A stretch of 64,000 bases of DNA from Aquilaria yunnanensis. Its lineage: Eukaryota > Streptophyta > Magnoliopsida > Malvales > Thymelaeaceae. Location: assembly GCA_039654915.1 (NCBI GenBank), contig CM077595.1, forward strand, positions 46,965,501 to 47,029,500, read 5' to 3'. Positions 47,399 to 58,478 of this stretch are shown here, piece after piece. Both the position numbers and the translations under genes were made by a program. The notes beneath the pieces were generated by a model. That model was not told the DNA's origin. It did no database searches and saw only the letters and a list, made by a program, of their open reading frames with translations. Positions within the stretch are counted from its first letter, which is position 1; each line of letters begins with the position of its first letter.

Positions 47399-50263
47399 AT
47401 GGAGGGCCAAGAGGATAGGAGGATGGAAGTGAGAAACAATGATGAGCCAACTATGAGAGAGCTTCAAGAAACTCTCAATAGGCTTGTTGGGAGGATTGAA
47501 GACATTGACTTGAGGTTGCCAAGGAGACCAAATCCCATCTTGCAACCAAGGAGAGGTCCAAGGAGAGAAGAACCCGAGGAGGAAGATGGACATTGGCATG
47601 ACCATGGGCTTCCAAGGAGGGGGGAGCCAAGGGAGGACAACAATCTAAGCTCCATCAAATTGTCCATTCCACCTTTTCAAGGGAGGAGTGATCTGGATAC
47701 ATATTGGGAGTTGGAGCAAAAGATTGAGATGGTGTTTGAGTGCCATCACTATTCTGAGGAAAAGAAAGTTAAATTGGCTACTATTGAATTCACTGATTAT
47801 GCTTTTGTATGGTGGAACCAGGTTGTCACTTCTAGAAGGAGGAATGAGGAGGAACCCATCAATACATGGAGAGCTCTTAAAGCCATGATAAGAAGGAGAT
47901 TCGTCCCAAGTTACTACTATAGAGATCAACACCTCAAACTTCAAAGGCTTGTGCAAGGCCAAAGGAGTGTGGAGGACTATCACAAGGACTTGGAGATGAC
48001 ACTAACCCGAGCCAATATCATTGAGGATGAGGAGGCAACCATTGCTAAATTCATCAATGGCCTTAACCATGAGATTGCCAACAAAGTGGAGATGGTGCCA
48101 TATGTCAACATGGAGGATTTGCTTCACCATGCCACCAAGGCCGAAAGAATCATCAAGAGGTCTAAGGCATCCAAGATGGCTCAAGGAGGGAGTTCCACAT
48201 GGAGGGGAACATGGAGCAAGGAGGCACCAAAGCCAAGAATGGAGGCTACCAAGGGAAGCATGTCTCGGCCTCAACAAGACAAGCCCAAGGTGCCACCCAA
48301 AGATGTGCCAAAGTCAAGGGAGATTGAGTGCTTCAAGTGTAGAGGCAAGGGGCACTACATGAGAGATTGTCCTAACAAAAAGGTGATGATTCTCAAAGAT
48401 GATGGTGAGATCACATCCGAGGAGGAGGATGCCATGGAGGAGACCCCACCATTGGAGGAGGATGAGCAAGACACACTTGAGCCCGAGGAGGGTGACTTTG
48501 CTTTTGTTGCTAGGAGAGCTCTAAGTGTGCAAGCCAATGAGGAGGCCAATCAAAGAGAGTGCAGCTTTCACACTAGATGCCGAATTAAAGATCAAGTGTG
48601 CAGCCTCATTGTTGATGGAGGGAGTTGCACCAATGTAGCAAGTTCAACCATGGTGGAGAAATTGAAGCTTCCAACACAAAAACACCGACAACCATATAAG
48701 CTTCAATGGTTGAATGATGTCGGGGAGGTAAAAGTGGTAAAGCAAGTTTCGGTTAAATTCAAAATTGGTACTTACCATGATGAAATTCTTTGTGATGTTG
48801 TTCCTATGCATGCTTGCCATATTTTGCTTGGAAGGCCGTGGCAATTTGATAAGAAGGTCACACATGATGGAGAGAAAAACTCGTACTCATTTTTCCATGA
48901 AGGAAGGCCGGTTACACTTAGCCCACTTTCACCACAACAAGTTTTGGAGGATCAAAGGAAACTTCAAAGTAAGGTTGAGAGAAAAATAAATGAGGGGAAA
49001 GTTAAGGGCAGGAGTGAAGAGGGGAAAGCCGAGAGACAAAATAAGAGAACAAGTGAGGTGAGTGACCATGAGGGGAAGAAGAGTGGAGAGTTCCCGAGAG
49101 AAAAGAATGAGAGGAAGTTGAGTGGCCAAAAAGAGTGCTATATTGCTAAAATGAGTGATGTGAGGAAAGCCATTCAAGCACAAAGACCAGTGCTTCTTTT
49201 AATTTACAAAGAATCTTTACTTGTTGTCAATGATCTAACACATCTTCCTAGTATTGTTGTGTCTTTGTTTCAGGACTTTGAAGATGTTTTCCCTGAAGAT
49301 CCGAGGGGTTTGCCTCCAATTAGAGGCATTGAGCATCAAATAGACCTAGTCCCGGGAACACCAATTCCAAATAGGCCAGCCTATAGAACCAATCCCGAGG
49401 AGACTAAAGAGATTGAGAAGCAACTAAAGGAGTTGTTGGACAAAGGCCTTGTGAGGGAAAGTTTGAGTCCTTGTGCCGTGCCTGTACTTTTGGTGCCAAA
49501 GGAGGATGGCTCATGGCGCATGTGCATGGATTGTAGGCTTGTCAACAAGATCACTGTAAAGTATAGACATCCTATTCTTAGACTTGATGATATGCTTGAT
49601 GAGTTGCATGGTTCTACTTTGTTTTCAAAGATTGATTTAAAAAGTGGGTACCATCAAATTAGAATGAGGGAAGGGGATGAATGGAAAACTGCTTTCAAAA
49701 CCAAGTTTGGACTTTATGAATGGTTAGTTATGCCTTTTGGACTAACTAATGCTCCTAGTACTTTCATGAGACTTATGAATCATGTCTTGCATGACTTCAT
49801 TGGAAAGTTTGTTGTTGTGTACTTTGATGATATCCTAGTATATAGCAAGAACTTAGAAGAGCATGTTGGACACCTCACACAAGTACTAAGCACCTTAAGA
49901 GGACAAAAGTTGCTTTCTAACTTGAAGAAGTGCTCTTTTTGTGTTGACAAAGTTGTTTTCCTTGGATTTGTTGTGAGTTCACATGGAATTGAGGTAGATC
50001 AAGAGAAGGTGAGAGCCATACAAGAATGGCCGACGCCAACATCCATTATTGAGGTGAGATCATTCCATGGGTTAGCTAGCTTCTATAGGAGGTTTGTTAG
50101 AAATTTTTCTACCATTGCTGCACCTCTAACTGAAGTTATAAAGAAGAATGTGGGATTTAAGTGGGGAAAAGCTCAAGAAGATGCTTTCGGGTTGTTAAAA
50201 GACAAGTTATGCCATGCACCACTTTTAGCTTTGCCTAACTTTGCTAATACTTTTGAAGTTTAG
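47399..50263 (+). pseudogene. CRM-G gag, protease and reverse transcriptase
   Basis: A 954-codon frame from ATG at 47399. The gag core (STWRGTW and the block VEDYHKDLEMTLTRANII) is followed by the zinc knuckle CFKCRGKGHYMRDC (about residue 313). The protease has SLIVDGGSCTNVASS (about 403), the D-G-G variant seen in several plant chromoviruses, then HILLGRPWQFD. RT: EDGSWRMCMDCRLVNKITV, FSKIDLKSGYHQIRM and catalytic YFDDILVYSKN, both Asp present. It stops at TAG (50261-50263) at the start of RNase H, with the frame continuing afterwards. Confidence 0.9.
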
Positions 50264-52057
50264 TGTCATGCTTCAGGTATAGGCATTGGAGCTGTGTTGA
50301 TGCAAGGAGGCCGCCCCATTGCATACTTTAGTGAGAAGTTGAATGGTGCTAGCTTGAACTATCCCACATATGACAAGGAGCTTTATGCTTTGGTAAGAGC
50401 TTTGGAGACGTGGCAACATTATTTGTGGCCAAGAGAGTTTGTGATTCACACTGATCACCAAGCCCTTAAGTTTCTTAGTGGGCAAGGTAAGTTGAATAGA
50501 AGGCATGCTAAATGGGTAGAGTTTATTGAGTCATTCCCATATGTTATCAAGTACAAGCAAGGTAAGGATAATATAGTGGCGGATGCACTCTCAAGAATGT
50601 ATGCTTTACTTTCGGCTTTAGATGCAAAAGTTTTGGGTTTTGAACACTTGAAGGATTTGTATGCTAGTGATGATGATTTCGGTGAGATTTATTCTAAGTG
50701 TTCTAAGTTTGCTTTTGAGAAGTTCTACCAAGTTAACGGCTTTCTTTTCAAAGAAAACAGGTTGTGCATACCAAAGACATCTTTGAGGGAATTGCTCACA
50801 AAGGAAGCTCATTGTGGAGGACTTATGGGTCACTTTGGACAAGCCAAAACTTTGCATACTTTGAAGGAACATTACCATTGGCCGAATATGGCAAAGGATG
50901 TGAAGAAGGTATGTGAGCAATGCATTGCATGTAGGAAGGAAAAATCCACTCACACTTCACATGGGTTATACACACCACTTCCTACACCTAGTCATCCATG
51001 GGTAGATATTTCTATGGACTTCATTGTTGGATTGCCTAGGACTAAAGGAAACCGTGGCTCAATCTTTGTTGTTGTTGATAGGTTTTCTAAGATGGCTCAT
51101 TTTATTCCATGCAATAAAACTGATGATGCTATTCATGTGGCTGAATTATTTTTCAAAGAAATTGTTAGACTTCATGGTTTTCCTAGAACAATAGTTTCGG
51201 ATAGAGATACTAAGTTTCTAAGCCACTTTTGGAGGACTTTGTGGGGTAAGTTAGGAACTAAGCTTTTGTTTTCTACATCTTGTCACCCACAAACTGATGG
51301 GCAAACTGAGGCAACTAATAGGACTTTAGGTTCCATGCTTAGGGCTATCATTGGTAAAAATTTGAAAGCTTGGGAAGATTGTTTGCCTCATGTAGAATTT
51401 GCTTATAATAGATCCATGCATTCTACTACTAATTTGTCACCTTTTGAGATTGTTTATGGTTTTAATCCTTTAACTCCATTGGATCTTTTACCATTACCTA
51501 CTCATGAGGTATCTAGTTTGGATGGTAGTAAGAAGGCCGAGAGCATCAAGAAGTTGCATGAGAAGGTTAAGCAACAAATTGAACTCAAAAATCAACAAGT
51601 TGCTAAAAAAGCCAATCAAGGCCGAAGGAGAGTTGTGTTTGAGCCTGGAGATTGGGTTTGGTTACACATGAGAAAAGAAAGATTTCCAGCTGCAAGGAGG
51701 ACTAAGCTTCATCCAAGAGGAGATGGTCCATTCCAAGTCATTAAAAAGATCAATGACAACGCATACATGCTAGACTTGCCGGGTGAGTATAATGTGAGTG
51801 CTACTTTTAATGTTTCTGATTTGTCTCTATTTGAACATGCAGATTCGTGGACGAATCCTTCTAAGGAAGGGGGAGTTGATATGATCAAGGAAGGCACACA
51901 TGGAGAAGGCAAGGACCCATTGAAGGTTTCTAGTGGACCTAGGACAAGGAAGAAAGCTAAGGAGCTCTCAAGTGCACTACAAGGCTTTGTTTCAAGTTTC
52001 TTCATGGAGAATGGACATGAAACTTCACAAGGAGCTACTGGAACTTTCAAGACATGA
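50264..52057 (+). pseudogene. CRM-G RNase H and integrase, extending into the 3' LTR
   Basis: It is in the same frame as the upstream pol. The first RNase H block reads [14 protein letters not shown], where gypsy enzymes have CDAS, so the first catalytic Asp is His. RNase H continues with [21 protein letters not shown] and NIVADALSR. Integrase: [10 protein letters not shown] and CEQCIACRK (zinc), [19 protein letters not shown] and [12 protein letters not shown] (D, D, E), then [14 protein letters not shown]. There is no clear chromodomain. The C-terminus ([26 protein letters not shown]) lies in the 3' LTR and resembles the CR-type tail of CRM elements. Natural stop at 52055-52057. Confidence 0.88.
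51863..51876 (+). other. Polypurine tract of CRM-G
   Basis: AAGGAAGGGGGAGT immediately before the 3' LTR, inside the pol frame. Confidence 0.8.
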
Positions 52058-52862
52058 TATGGAAATGTTGGATATGCTTGGTACTCAGTTCTGGAGTGCT
52101 TAGATAAGTCACAAAACAAGGACACCAAGGACACCACTCAAAGTGCACCATTTGAGCCACCTTAAGTGTTCTTGATGCATTTTGTGTCCACAAGCTAGAT
52201 TTTTGAGCTCTAACTTTCCAGACCTTCATTACCACATCTAATATGAAGATTCATGCCATTGGAACTCAAAGATTCAAGCTTGGAGCTGAAGATGCAAGAG
52301 AGAACCTTAAAGTGCCCAAAATGCACCCAAAAAGGCTTTTTGGGAGTTTTCAGGTTTAATCTTGTATTTATATTTTCTTTTCGTTCAAATCCTATTTAGA
52401 TACATTATTTAGGAAGTTATTTAGGATATGGAATAGTTTTAAATCGTTTTGGGCAAGTGGAATACGCTGCATTCATTAAACTTGTTCAAACTAGGAATTA
52501 GAGTCCTTATTTGACTAGGATTTCCTATGTCTTTGTATCTAGGATTCCTAAGGGATTTAGGCTGCGAATTTTGCCCAGATTTTAACCCTAGTTTAGGCCT
52601 ATATAAAGGCACATATTTTGGATGTAAAGACACAGATTATTGCCGAAATAATATTGCTCTTTGGAGAGGTTTTCTCTTTGGTTTTTGGCGGACTGCCTTG
52701 GTGCACAAGTGTGCTTGTGTTCTTGGAGTTCTATACTTCTCATTTCTAATCACAGGTTGATTAGGGGTGGGGGTTTTAAACCTAGTCTTTTTGATGTCTT
52801 GTGGAGCTTGATTAGCATCTTGGGCGCATTTCATGGTCTTTATACCATCGGGGTTCGCATCA
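51877..52862 (+). repeat. 3' LTR of CRM-G
   Basis: 986 bp, TGATATG...GCATCA. TATATAAA at 52600-52607. Its first ~180 bases also encode the integrase tail. Confidence 0.93.
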
Positions 52863-52867
52863 CCAAG

Positions 52868-52921
52868 GAAGGGGGGCTGCTTGACAATTAAGGTAGTCCA
52901 CCAGTGTTCTGGTAATAAACT
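52868..52921 (+). mobile_element. Short TekF remainder after CRM-G
   Basis: About 54 bases that are neither CRM-G nor clearly Tat-2. The text CCAGTGTTCTGGT also occurs in the TekF leader (42439-42455), so it is probably TekF. The junction with Tat-2 is at about 52921. Confidence 0.4.
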
Positions 52922-54732
52922 ACGGGTGAATGTGAAGAGTAGCCTATGTCTACCTTTTGAGGATGGCGTTGTATGAAGAAGGGACATCTACGGTGATAAA
53001 CCTCGTTAAGCTGAAACCAAAGAGTTCCTACTTGGTCTGAATTGAGGTTCCCCTTAACATCAAGGGTTGATCAATCCAACCCAGTACTAGGAGTTCCGAG
53101 GGACCTACACTGAAAGTAGGAGAGGTAATGGGTTTAAGATCACCTTTGGAGATGCCCAAGTTCGGCAACAAATGAAACAACAAAACTTCAGCATTTGACC
53201 CATCATCAATGAGCACCCTTTTGATATCCCAGCTCCCTATCCTTGCCATGATTAGGAGAGGGTCATCATGGGGAAACTTCATGGTAGACCCATCTTTCCG
53301 AACAAGTTTGTTCACCGAGTTGTTGAATTCCATCATCAAAATTTCCTTAACCTTCCTTTTCCTCTCAGCCAAGGGTATTCCAGTGGTGATTGTCTGGATT
53401 ACTCCTGCCAGATGTGGTGGGTGCTTTTTGGGACTTTGGATCTGACGACGGTTGGAATCATAGTCCTCATCCTCTCCTTTCTTCTCTGCTTCCTTTCTTT
53501 CTTGGGCCTTGGCCGGCGGCATCCACAGGTAGCATGAAAGTTGCCCTTGCTTGATTAAAGACTCAATATACTTTATCAGCTAGAAGCAATCTTCAGTATC
53601 CTGCCCATGCTCCTGATGAAATTGACAAAATTTCTTCATGTTCTTCCTATTTTCCTAGGTCATGGCCTTCAGATGTTGGATTGTGATTCCTCGCCTCTCC
53701 ATGGCCATCAGGATGTTTTTTCTTGTACTATTTAGGGGAGTGAATAATACTGGCCTCTTTCCCCTTATTTTCTGAGGTCTGCCCCACCTATCCTTAGCTC
53801 CTCTGTTGTCATGTGCTGCTCACCCTCTGGTAGAATTCTCCGAGGGCTTCAGAAGGGTCTTTAGAGTACTCATAGAAGAGTTGTGAGTCCCTCCTAAGTC
53901 CCTTGATCATGGTGAAGATGTAGATTTTGGGGGGAAAGTCAGGCACATTGAGGGCTTCTCAGTTGAACCTATCGACATAGTCACAAATGGTCTCCCGATT
54001 CTTTCAAGCTATGTCAAACATTGGAATAGGCATCTTTGCCATCAGCCTACTTCTAATGAACTGCTGGGTGAATGTAGTGGATAGCTCCTGGAAACCCATT
54101 ATGGTTACGGGAGCTAGGGAGTTATACCACGCAGTTGCTGGCCCTGACAAGGTGACTTCAAAACACTTGCAGGGGGTGGCATCATTAGCACCATGCAACA
54201 CCATGCTGCACCTATGTTTCGTCTGGTGGGCTTAGGGGTCACTGTGTCCATCATATGTCTCCAGGCATGGAACTCAGAAATCACCGGGCATTGGTGCCTC
54301 TACTATCATACGGATGAAGGGTGACTCTTCTCCGGTGAAGGTCTCCAACAACCTTGACCAAACAGGCTTTCTTGCGGTGCGACATCCCCAAGATGTTATG
54401 TTCTCCGTTGATGACTCATCTTGAGAACTCTTGCCTCTAGAGGTCCGACGAGGTGACTTGGGACTTTTCTCCAGACTTGTGTTTGGAGAGGATGCTATTT
54501 TTGAAGGTGCCTGTGACCACCTTTGGCTGAGTTGTTATGTCATTTCCTCCATGATAGAGCGCTGAAAGTTGTACAAAAAGCCCATCGTGACCATCAAAAA
54601 ATGTTCATACTTAGGCAGGTAAGCCACTGCTGCAGGCTATTCAGTTGCTACTTGAGTTTCCAACGTGGACTGGGACCTCAGGAGTCCTTTGCCCTAAGAA
54701 CGCTAGGTCTCAACAATGGTGACTTAAGATTG
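52922..54732 (-). pseudogene. Tat-2 gag and protease
   Basis: Reading leftward: an N-terminal region with stops, gag core MVLHGANDAT, TAWYNSLAP and FTQQFIRSR (54204-54004), and the modified zinc knuckle FCQFHQEHGQDTEDC (near 53580-53640). A basic linker follows, then protease (open 53522-53028) with RVLIDDGSNAEVLLF and LVLGWIDQPLM, continuing with stops through TVDVPSSYNAIL and LHIHP at about 52922. In Tat-1 terms it stops near 19885. It matches Tat-1 block for block and supplies the gag/protease missing from the 1-3980 piece. Confidence 0.87.
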
Positions 54733-54753
54733 GGTACCACAGATGGCGCCAAA
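54733..54753 (-). other. Primer binding site region of Tat-2
   Basis: Minus strand reads TTTGGCGCCATCTGTGG, one change from the Tat-1 site over these bases, directly inside the LTR end. Confidence 0.75.
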
Positions 54754-54754
54754 G

Positions 54755-55595
54755 TATGCCTAGCGGCATCCTCGTTGTATGACATATTGTCCTGAATATG
54801 AGACTTCTGTTGAGAAGATATCTACATGATTTTGAAGAATGTGGGTTAGGAGCTCCTCAAAGTGTGTTTCTAGGGGAGGAGCCTTCAATGCCCATGTCAG
54901 TACACGGGAGAGAAGTTGTTTGAGGCAAGGAGTAAGGAAGAGAGAGTCCCATTGTTCTTACCAAGGACCATCTTAACTATTTATAGGAGGGTGGAGGGAG
55001 GAAGCCATTTTGCATAACCTATCCAGATCATGACATGTGTTCGGTCAGATTTGGTCCATAGCTTTGGAGACGGGTATCTCTAGCTGGCCATAGGCAGTTT
55101 TGGCCAGAGGGTAGGGGCATGTGCGTGGTCTCTTTGTTAGAGGCTCTTTAACCATTTTTTTCATTTCCCCATGAGACCCCTTCGGATATGTGAGACCTCT
55201 TTAGGCACAGATTTACCCCGAGGGCTACTGGGGAAGGCCCTTCGGAAGAGCAGACCATCTTCAGGAGATCTTTTCCTCTGTCAAGGATGGTGGATCTATT
55301 TTTCTAAGGTTGGTAGTTTTCGAAATCTGAGGGTGACGAACACCATCTTTGTCCTAAAGTTGATCCTGTAACTTTTCGAAGGTGGTGTGGAGAATCCTCT
55401 GAGGTTAGGGCTACGATGCTTCTAAGACCAGTGTCAAATTATCAAATTAGAAGGTCTCATGGATGATAGCCCTTCGGCTATCACCGAGGGTGGTAGAGAG
55501 GTTTTTCCCAAAGTTGGTGTTACGAATCCGCCGAGGGTGGTATTAAGTTCTTCTGAGGGAGAAGGTTTTCATGGGTGATAGCCCTTCGGCTATCA
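54755..55595 (-). repeat. 5' LTR of Tat-2
   Basis: 841 bp. On the minus strand it starts TGATAGCCGAAGGGCTATCA, an 8-bp inverted repeat with a GAAG loop, and ends GGATGCCGCTAGGCATA. TATAAATA on the minus strand lies at 54978-54985. The terminal hairpin recurs internally at about 55466-55485. Confidence 0.85.
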
Positions 55596-56963
55596 AGATG
55601 GTTGTATTTTTTACCATTAAGTCATGGTATTTTATTAAGGCATTAATCAAGCAATTATGTTTGTTGTTTTGTTTCTATATAACATAATAAACATAATTGC
55701 AACCATAGAATAATCATATTCTCAAATGTCCCTAGTCTAGTATTATTGTGGAGTGGGTTACAATAATAGATAACGACTAGCATATGTGGAGACTAATATG
55801 AGATATATAGTTTACATATGGGTACAAGTTGGAGAACTTGTGTACTAGACCGATCCACCATGAGAACGCCACATGGATCCTTATATGAGTGTCATAAGTG
55901 ATTATCACAGTGATCATGGTATATGTAGTCCTTTGACCTAAGGTCATCAAGGTTCCCTACAAGTGAGTCACATACTTTGGTACTTCCCTTTTTTGCTCAT
56001 AACTTAGTGAACTTGAAGGGGGATTAGGTATGTCACATATCATGTGTAGGGATTTGTATGATCAAGATGGGATTTGTCCCTCTTATGTAACGGGAATGAT
56101 ATCTTTGGGCCTTTTGATAGAGTGAGACTTACAAAATCCATGGCCTTGCTTGGATGAGTTGATATACGATATCAATTTCATCAATTTAAGTTAGTCTACT
56201 TGGTTATCAAGAAACCAAAGATTAGGCTATATGAGAGTGACACATTCCATGTCTCGTGCCTAGTCTTGATATCTTGGACGAAGGGACAATGGCATATATA
56301 GGTAATGAACATAAAGGTTTAGTCAAATCACCGACAATCTTGTCACTTGGGCAGCGATGATGTGTTGCTAGACACCGCTCATTGCTTATGATCATATGAT
56401 CATTGCGAACATGGTAAGAGCCTATTGGGTCGCACACATAGAGCTATTTGGATTTTTAGAGTGCATGGGCTAATTATTTGGGTTATGGTTTCACAATAAT
56501 TTCATGTTAATAATTGGCCCAAAAGTTCAGCGATTATTAAGCCCGAAATTAAAGCCGAATTGGATTAGGGCTTTCAAACCTATTAGGCCTGGAAGTTGAG
56601 TCTCACTATAAATATAACTTTTAGTGAGAAATTTGTAGCCTTGCCCTAGCCTCCCAAAAGGACATCCGTACTTTTCTCTTGCTATTCCTTCGAGGATGCA
56701 AGCTAGTACCGTGAGCTCAAGAGAAATGCATCTGCCAGGATGTGGTGGAAGCATGGTGATCCTGAGAAGCTCGTGTGGATACCATAAAGAGCTTGAACAC
56801 ATCAACAGTTCATGTTTTGTGATTTGACTCTACAGTTGGGTGAGAGATCTCAACTAAAGTTAGGTATGAAAATTTTTTCACACCTAGTTTACCCCATTTC
56901 ACTTGGATCTTAGAGGGTTTTGGCTAAATTTTGTTGTGCTTGTTTGGCCCCCAAAACCCTACA
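55596..56963 (+). mobile_element. Cop LTR lacking its first ~37 bases
   Basis: It aligns with 28704-30082 from AGATGGTTGTATT to CCCTACA. The missing 5' bases are exactly those before the point where Tat-2 begins, so Tat-2 probably inserted at AGATG inside this LTR. The right end abuts the TekA-2 RT. An expected second target site (AAATG at 56964-56968) would lie outside the window. Confidence 0.85.
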
Positions 56964-57524
56964 AAATGTGTCCAGATGTGGTTTGAGCAACCTATTCATC
57001 AAGTCCATGAAAGCAGTTGGGGCATTAGTCAAACCAAATGGCATGACCGTGCACTCATAATGCCCATATCTGGTCCTGAATGCAGTTTTAGGAATGTCCT
57101 CTTCCTTTACTCTTAACTGGAAGTATTCAAATCTCAAATCTATCTTGGAGAAGATCTTAGCTCCCTTGAGTTGATAAAAAAGATCCTCAATTGTAGGGAG
57201 TGGGTACTTGTTCTTGATAATCACTGCATTGAGCTTCTTGTATTCAATGCATAGTCTCAAAGATCCAACGTTCTTTTTCTCAAAGAGAATACGAGCTGCC
57301 CATGGTAAACCACTTGACCTTATGAACCCTTTTTCAATAAGTTCATCAAGTTGTTTCTTCAGCTCATTCATCTCTCTAATTGGCATTCTGTAAGGAGGTC
57401 TGGATATTGGACTACCTCCTGGTTGTAACTTGATCTCAAACTCAATTTCCCTTAGTGGAGGAATACCTGGCATGTCTTTAGGAAAGACTTGTGGAAAGTC
57501 TCTCATTACAAGTATTCTGTCCAA
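56964..57524 (-). pseudogene. TekA-2 reverse transcriptase, truncated
   Basis: An open stretch from [18 protein letters not shown] to LKPHLDTF, showing [30 protein letters not shown] and [14 protein letters not shown]. It stops before the catalytic FxDD box, where the Cop LTR is inserted. Compared with TekA-1 it keeps more consensus residues. The rest of the RT should lie beyond the left end of the window if the nested model is right. Confidence 0.85.
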
Positions 57525-58081
57525 CTTCCCTCATCATAGTGCAATTCATTCAATGCACAACACTAATCATGCTCAGAAATCACAGGTATCTCATCTAGTA
57601 CCTCTAGCTCCATGCCATGCATTTTATACACTAATTCCTTTGAATTCACTAATGTATGCACTTCACCATCAGGCAATGTGATTTCCTTTTTAGCACAAAT
57701 CAATTATTATGTTATGCATAGCAAGCCAATTCATACCCAACACTAAATCATACTTAAGAATGTCCAACGCTAGCAGACTAGTCATAACATTAGTTTTTCC
57801 TACTACTAGCTTAGAATCGTTAGCTGGGTCATTAGTTAAAAGACATTGACTACCTTCTATTTTCACTAAGGATATCCTAGGCATGATTTTTGGGTAGGCA
57901 ATTTTATGGCATCAACAAATTTCCTAGCCACTATAGACATAGATGCACTAGTATCAAACAGAACACTAACAGTCATACCATTAAGGTAAATGTTACTTCT
58001 TAGTGCTCGTCCCTGCTCTGATTTTTCTGGCCTCTCCATTTGGAAGACTCTACCAGCTCTCTGCCCTGGAGGCCAAGGCAT
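57525..58081 (-). pseudogene. TekA-2 protease, frameshifted
   Basis: Two overlapping frames (58081-57866 and 57884-57690) cover the protease: SVLFDTSASMSIVARKF, where D-T-G reads D-T-S, then SQCLLTNDPAND and YDLVLGMNWLAMHN. A frameshift near 57880 and the changed active site inactivate it. It aligns with TekA-1 8608-9162. Confidence 0.8.
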
Positions 58082-58478
58082 TGGAGGTATTGGCCTCTGC
58101 AGTCCCGCCTAGGTGCTCCCCCTTTAGGTCTTGCCCAAATAGGACTCATTGGACCTTGGTATTCTGGCCTCCTTTGAGCCTGTGGGCAGTTTTTGATCCA
58201 ATCATCCATGAATCCACATCTTAGACCCACTTGGGTGTCAAAATAGCAAGGTTTCACTCCATGAAACTTTTTGCATTTAGGGCACCTTAGGCCTGGGAAC
58301 TTCCCCTTAACCTTGCCCTTACCACCAAGATGAGAATTCTTGGCAATTATCTTGCCATGTGGTGGCTTTTTTTGCTTGCCTCCTGCCAGACTACTTCCCT
58401 TGCTCCACTAGCAAAGTACTTAGTCCCATACTCCTCTTACTTTACTACTAGAGCTTTCTACACTGCTTCATAGTATGT
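58082..58478 (-). pseudogene. TekA-2 gag, zinc-knuckle end
   Basis: It encodes CYFDTQVGLRCGFMDDWIKNC, where the zinc ligands of TekA-1 are partly lost (first Cys is Gly, His is Asp). It matches TekA-1 9200-9650 and stops near 58478 (tcatagtatg), where a PBS/LTR fragment begins. The gag resumes at 60262. Confidence 0.75.

Larger units (their letters stand above)
45393..52862 (+). mobile_element. CRM-G, complete Ty3/gypsy chromovirus, CRM-like
   Basis: 7,470 bp with LTRs 45393-46401 and 51877-52862, Met primer site, a single gag-pol frame broken once, and a polypurine tract. Perfect target duplications CCAAG lie at 45388-45392 and 52863-52867. By hand count the LTRs differ at about 23 of ~985 aligned sites plus one 23-bp length difference, roughly 0.9 million years at an assumed 1.3e-8 per site per year. 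The pol frame runs about 180 bases into the 3' LTR, as I recall for CRM (centromeric) elements. Lineage is inferred. Confidence 0.93.
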
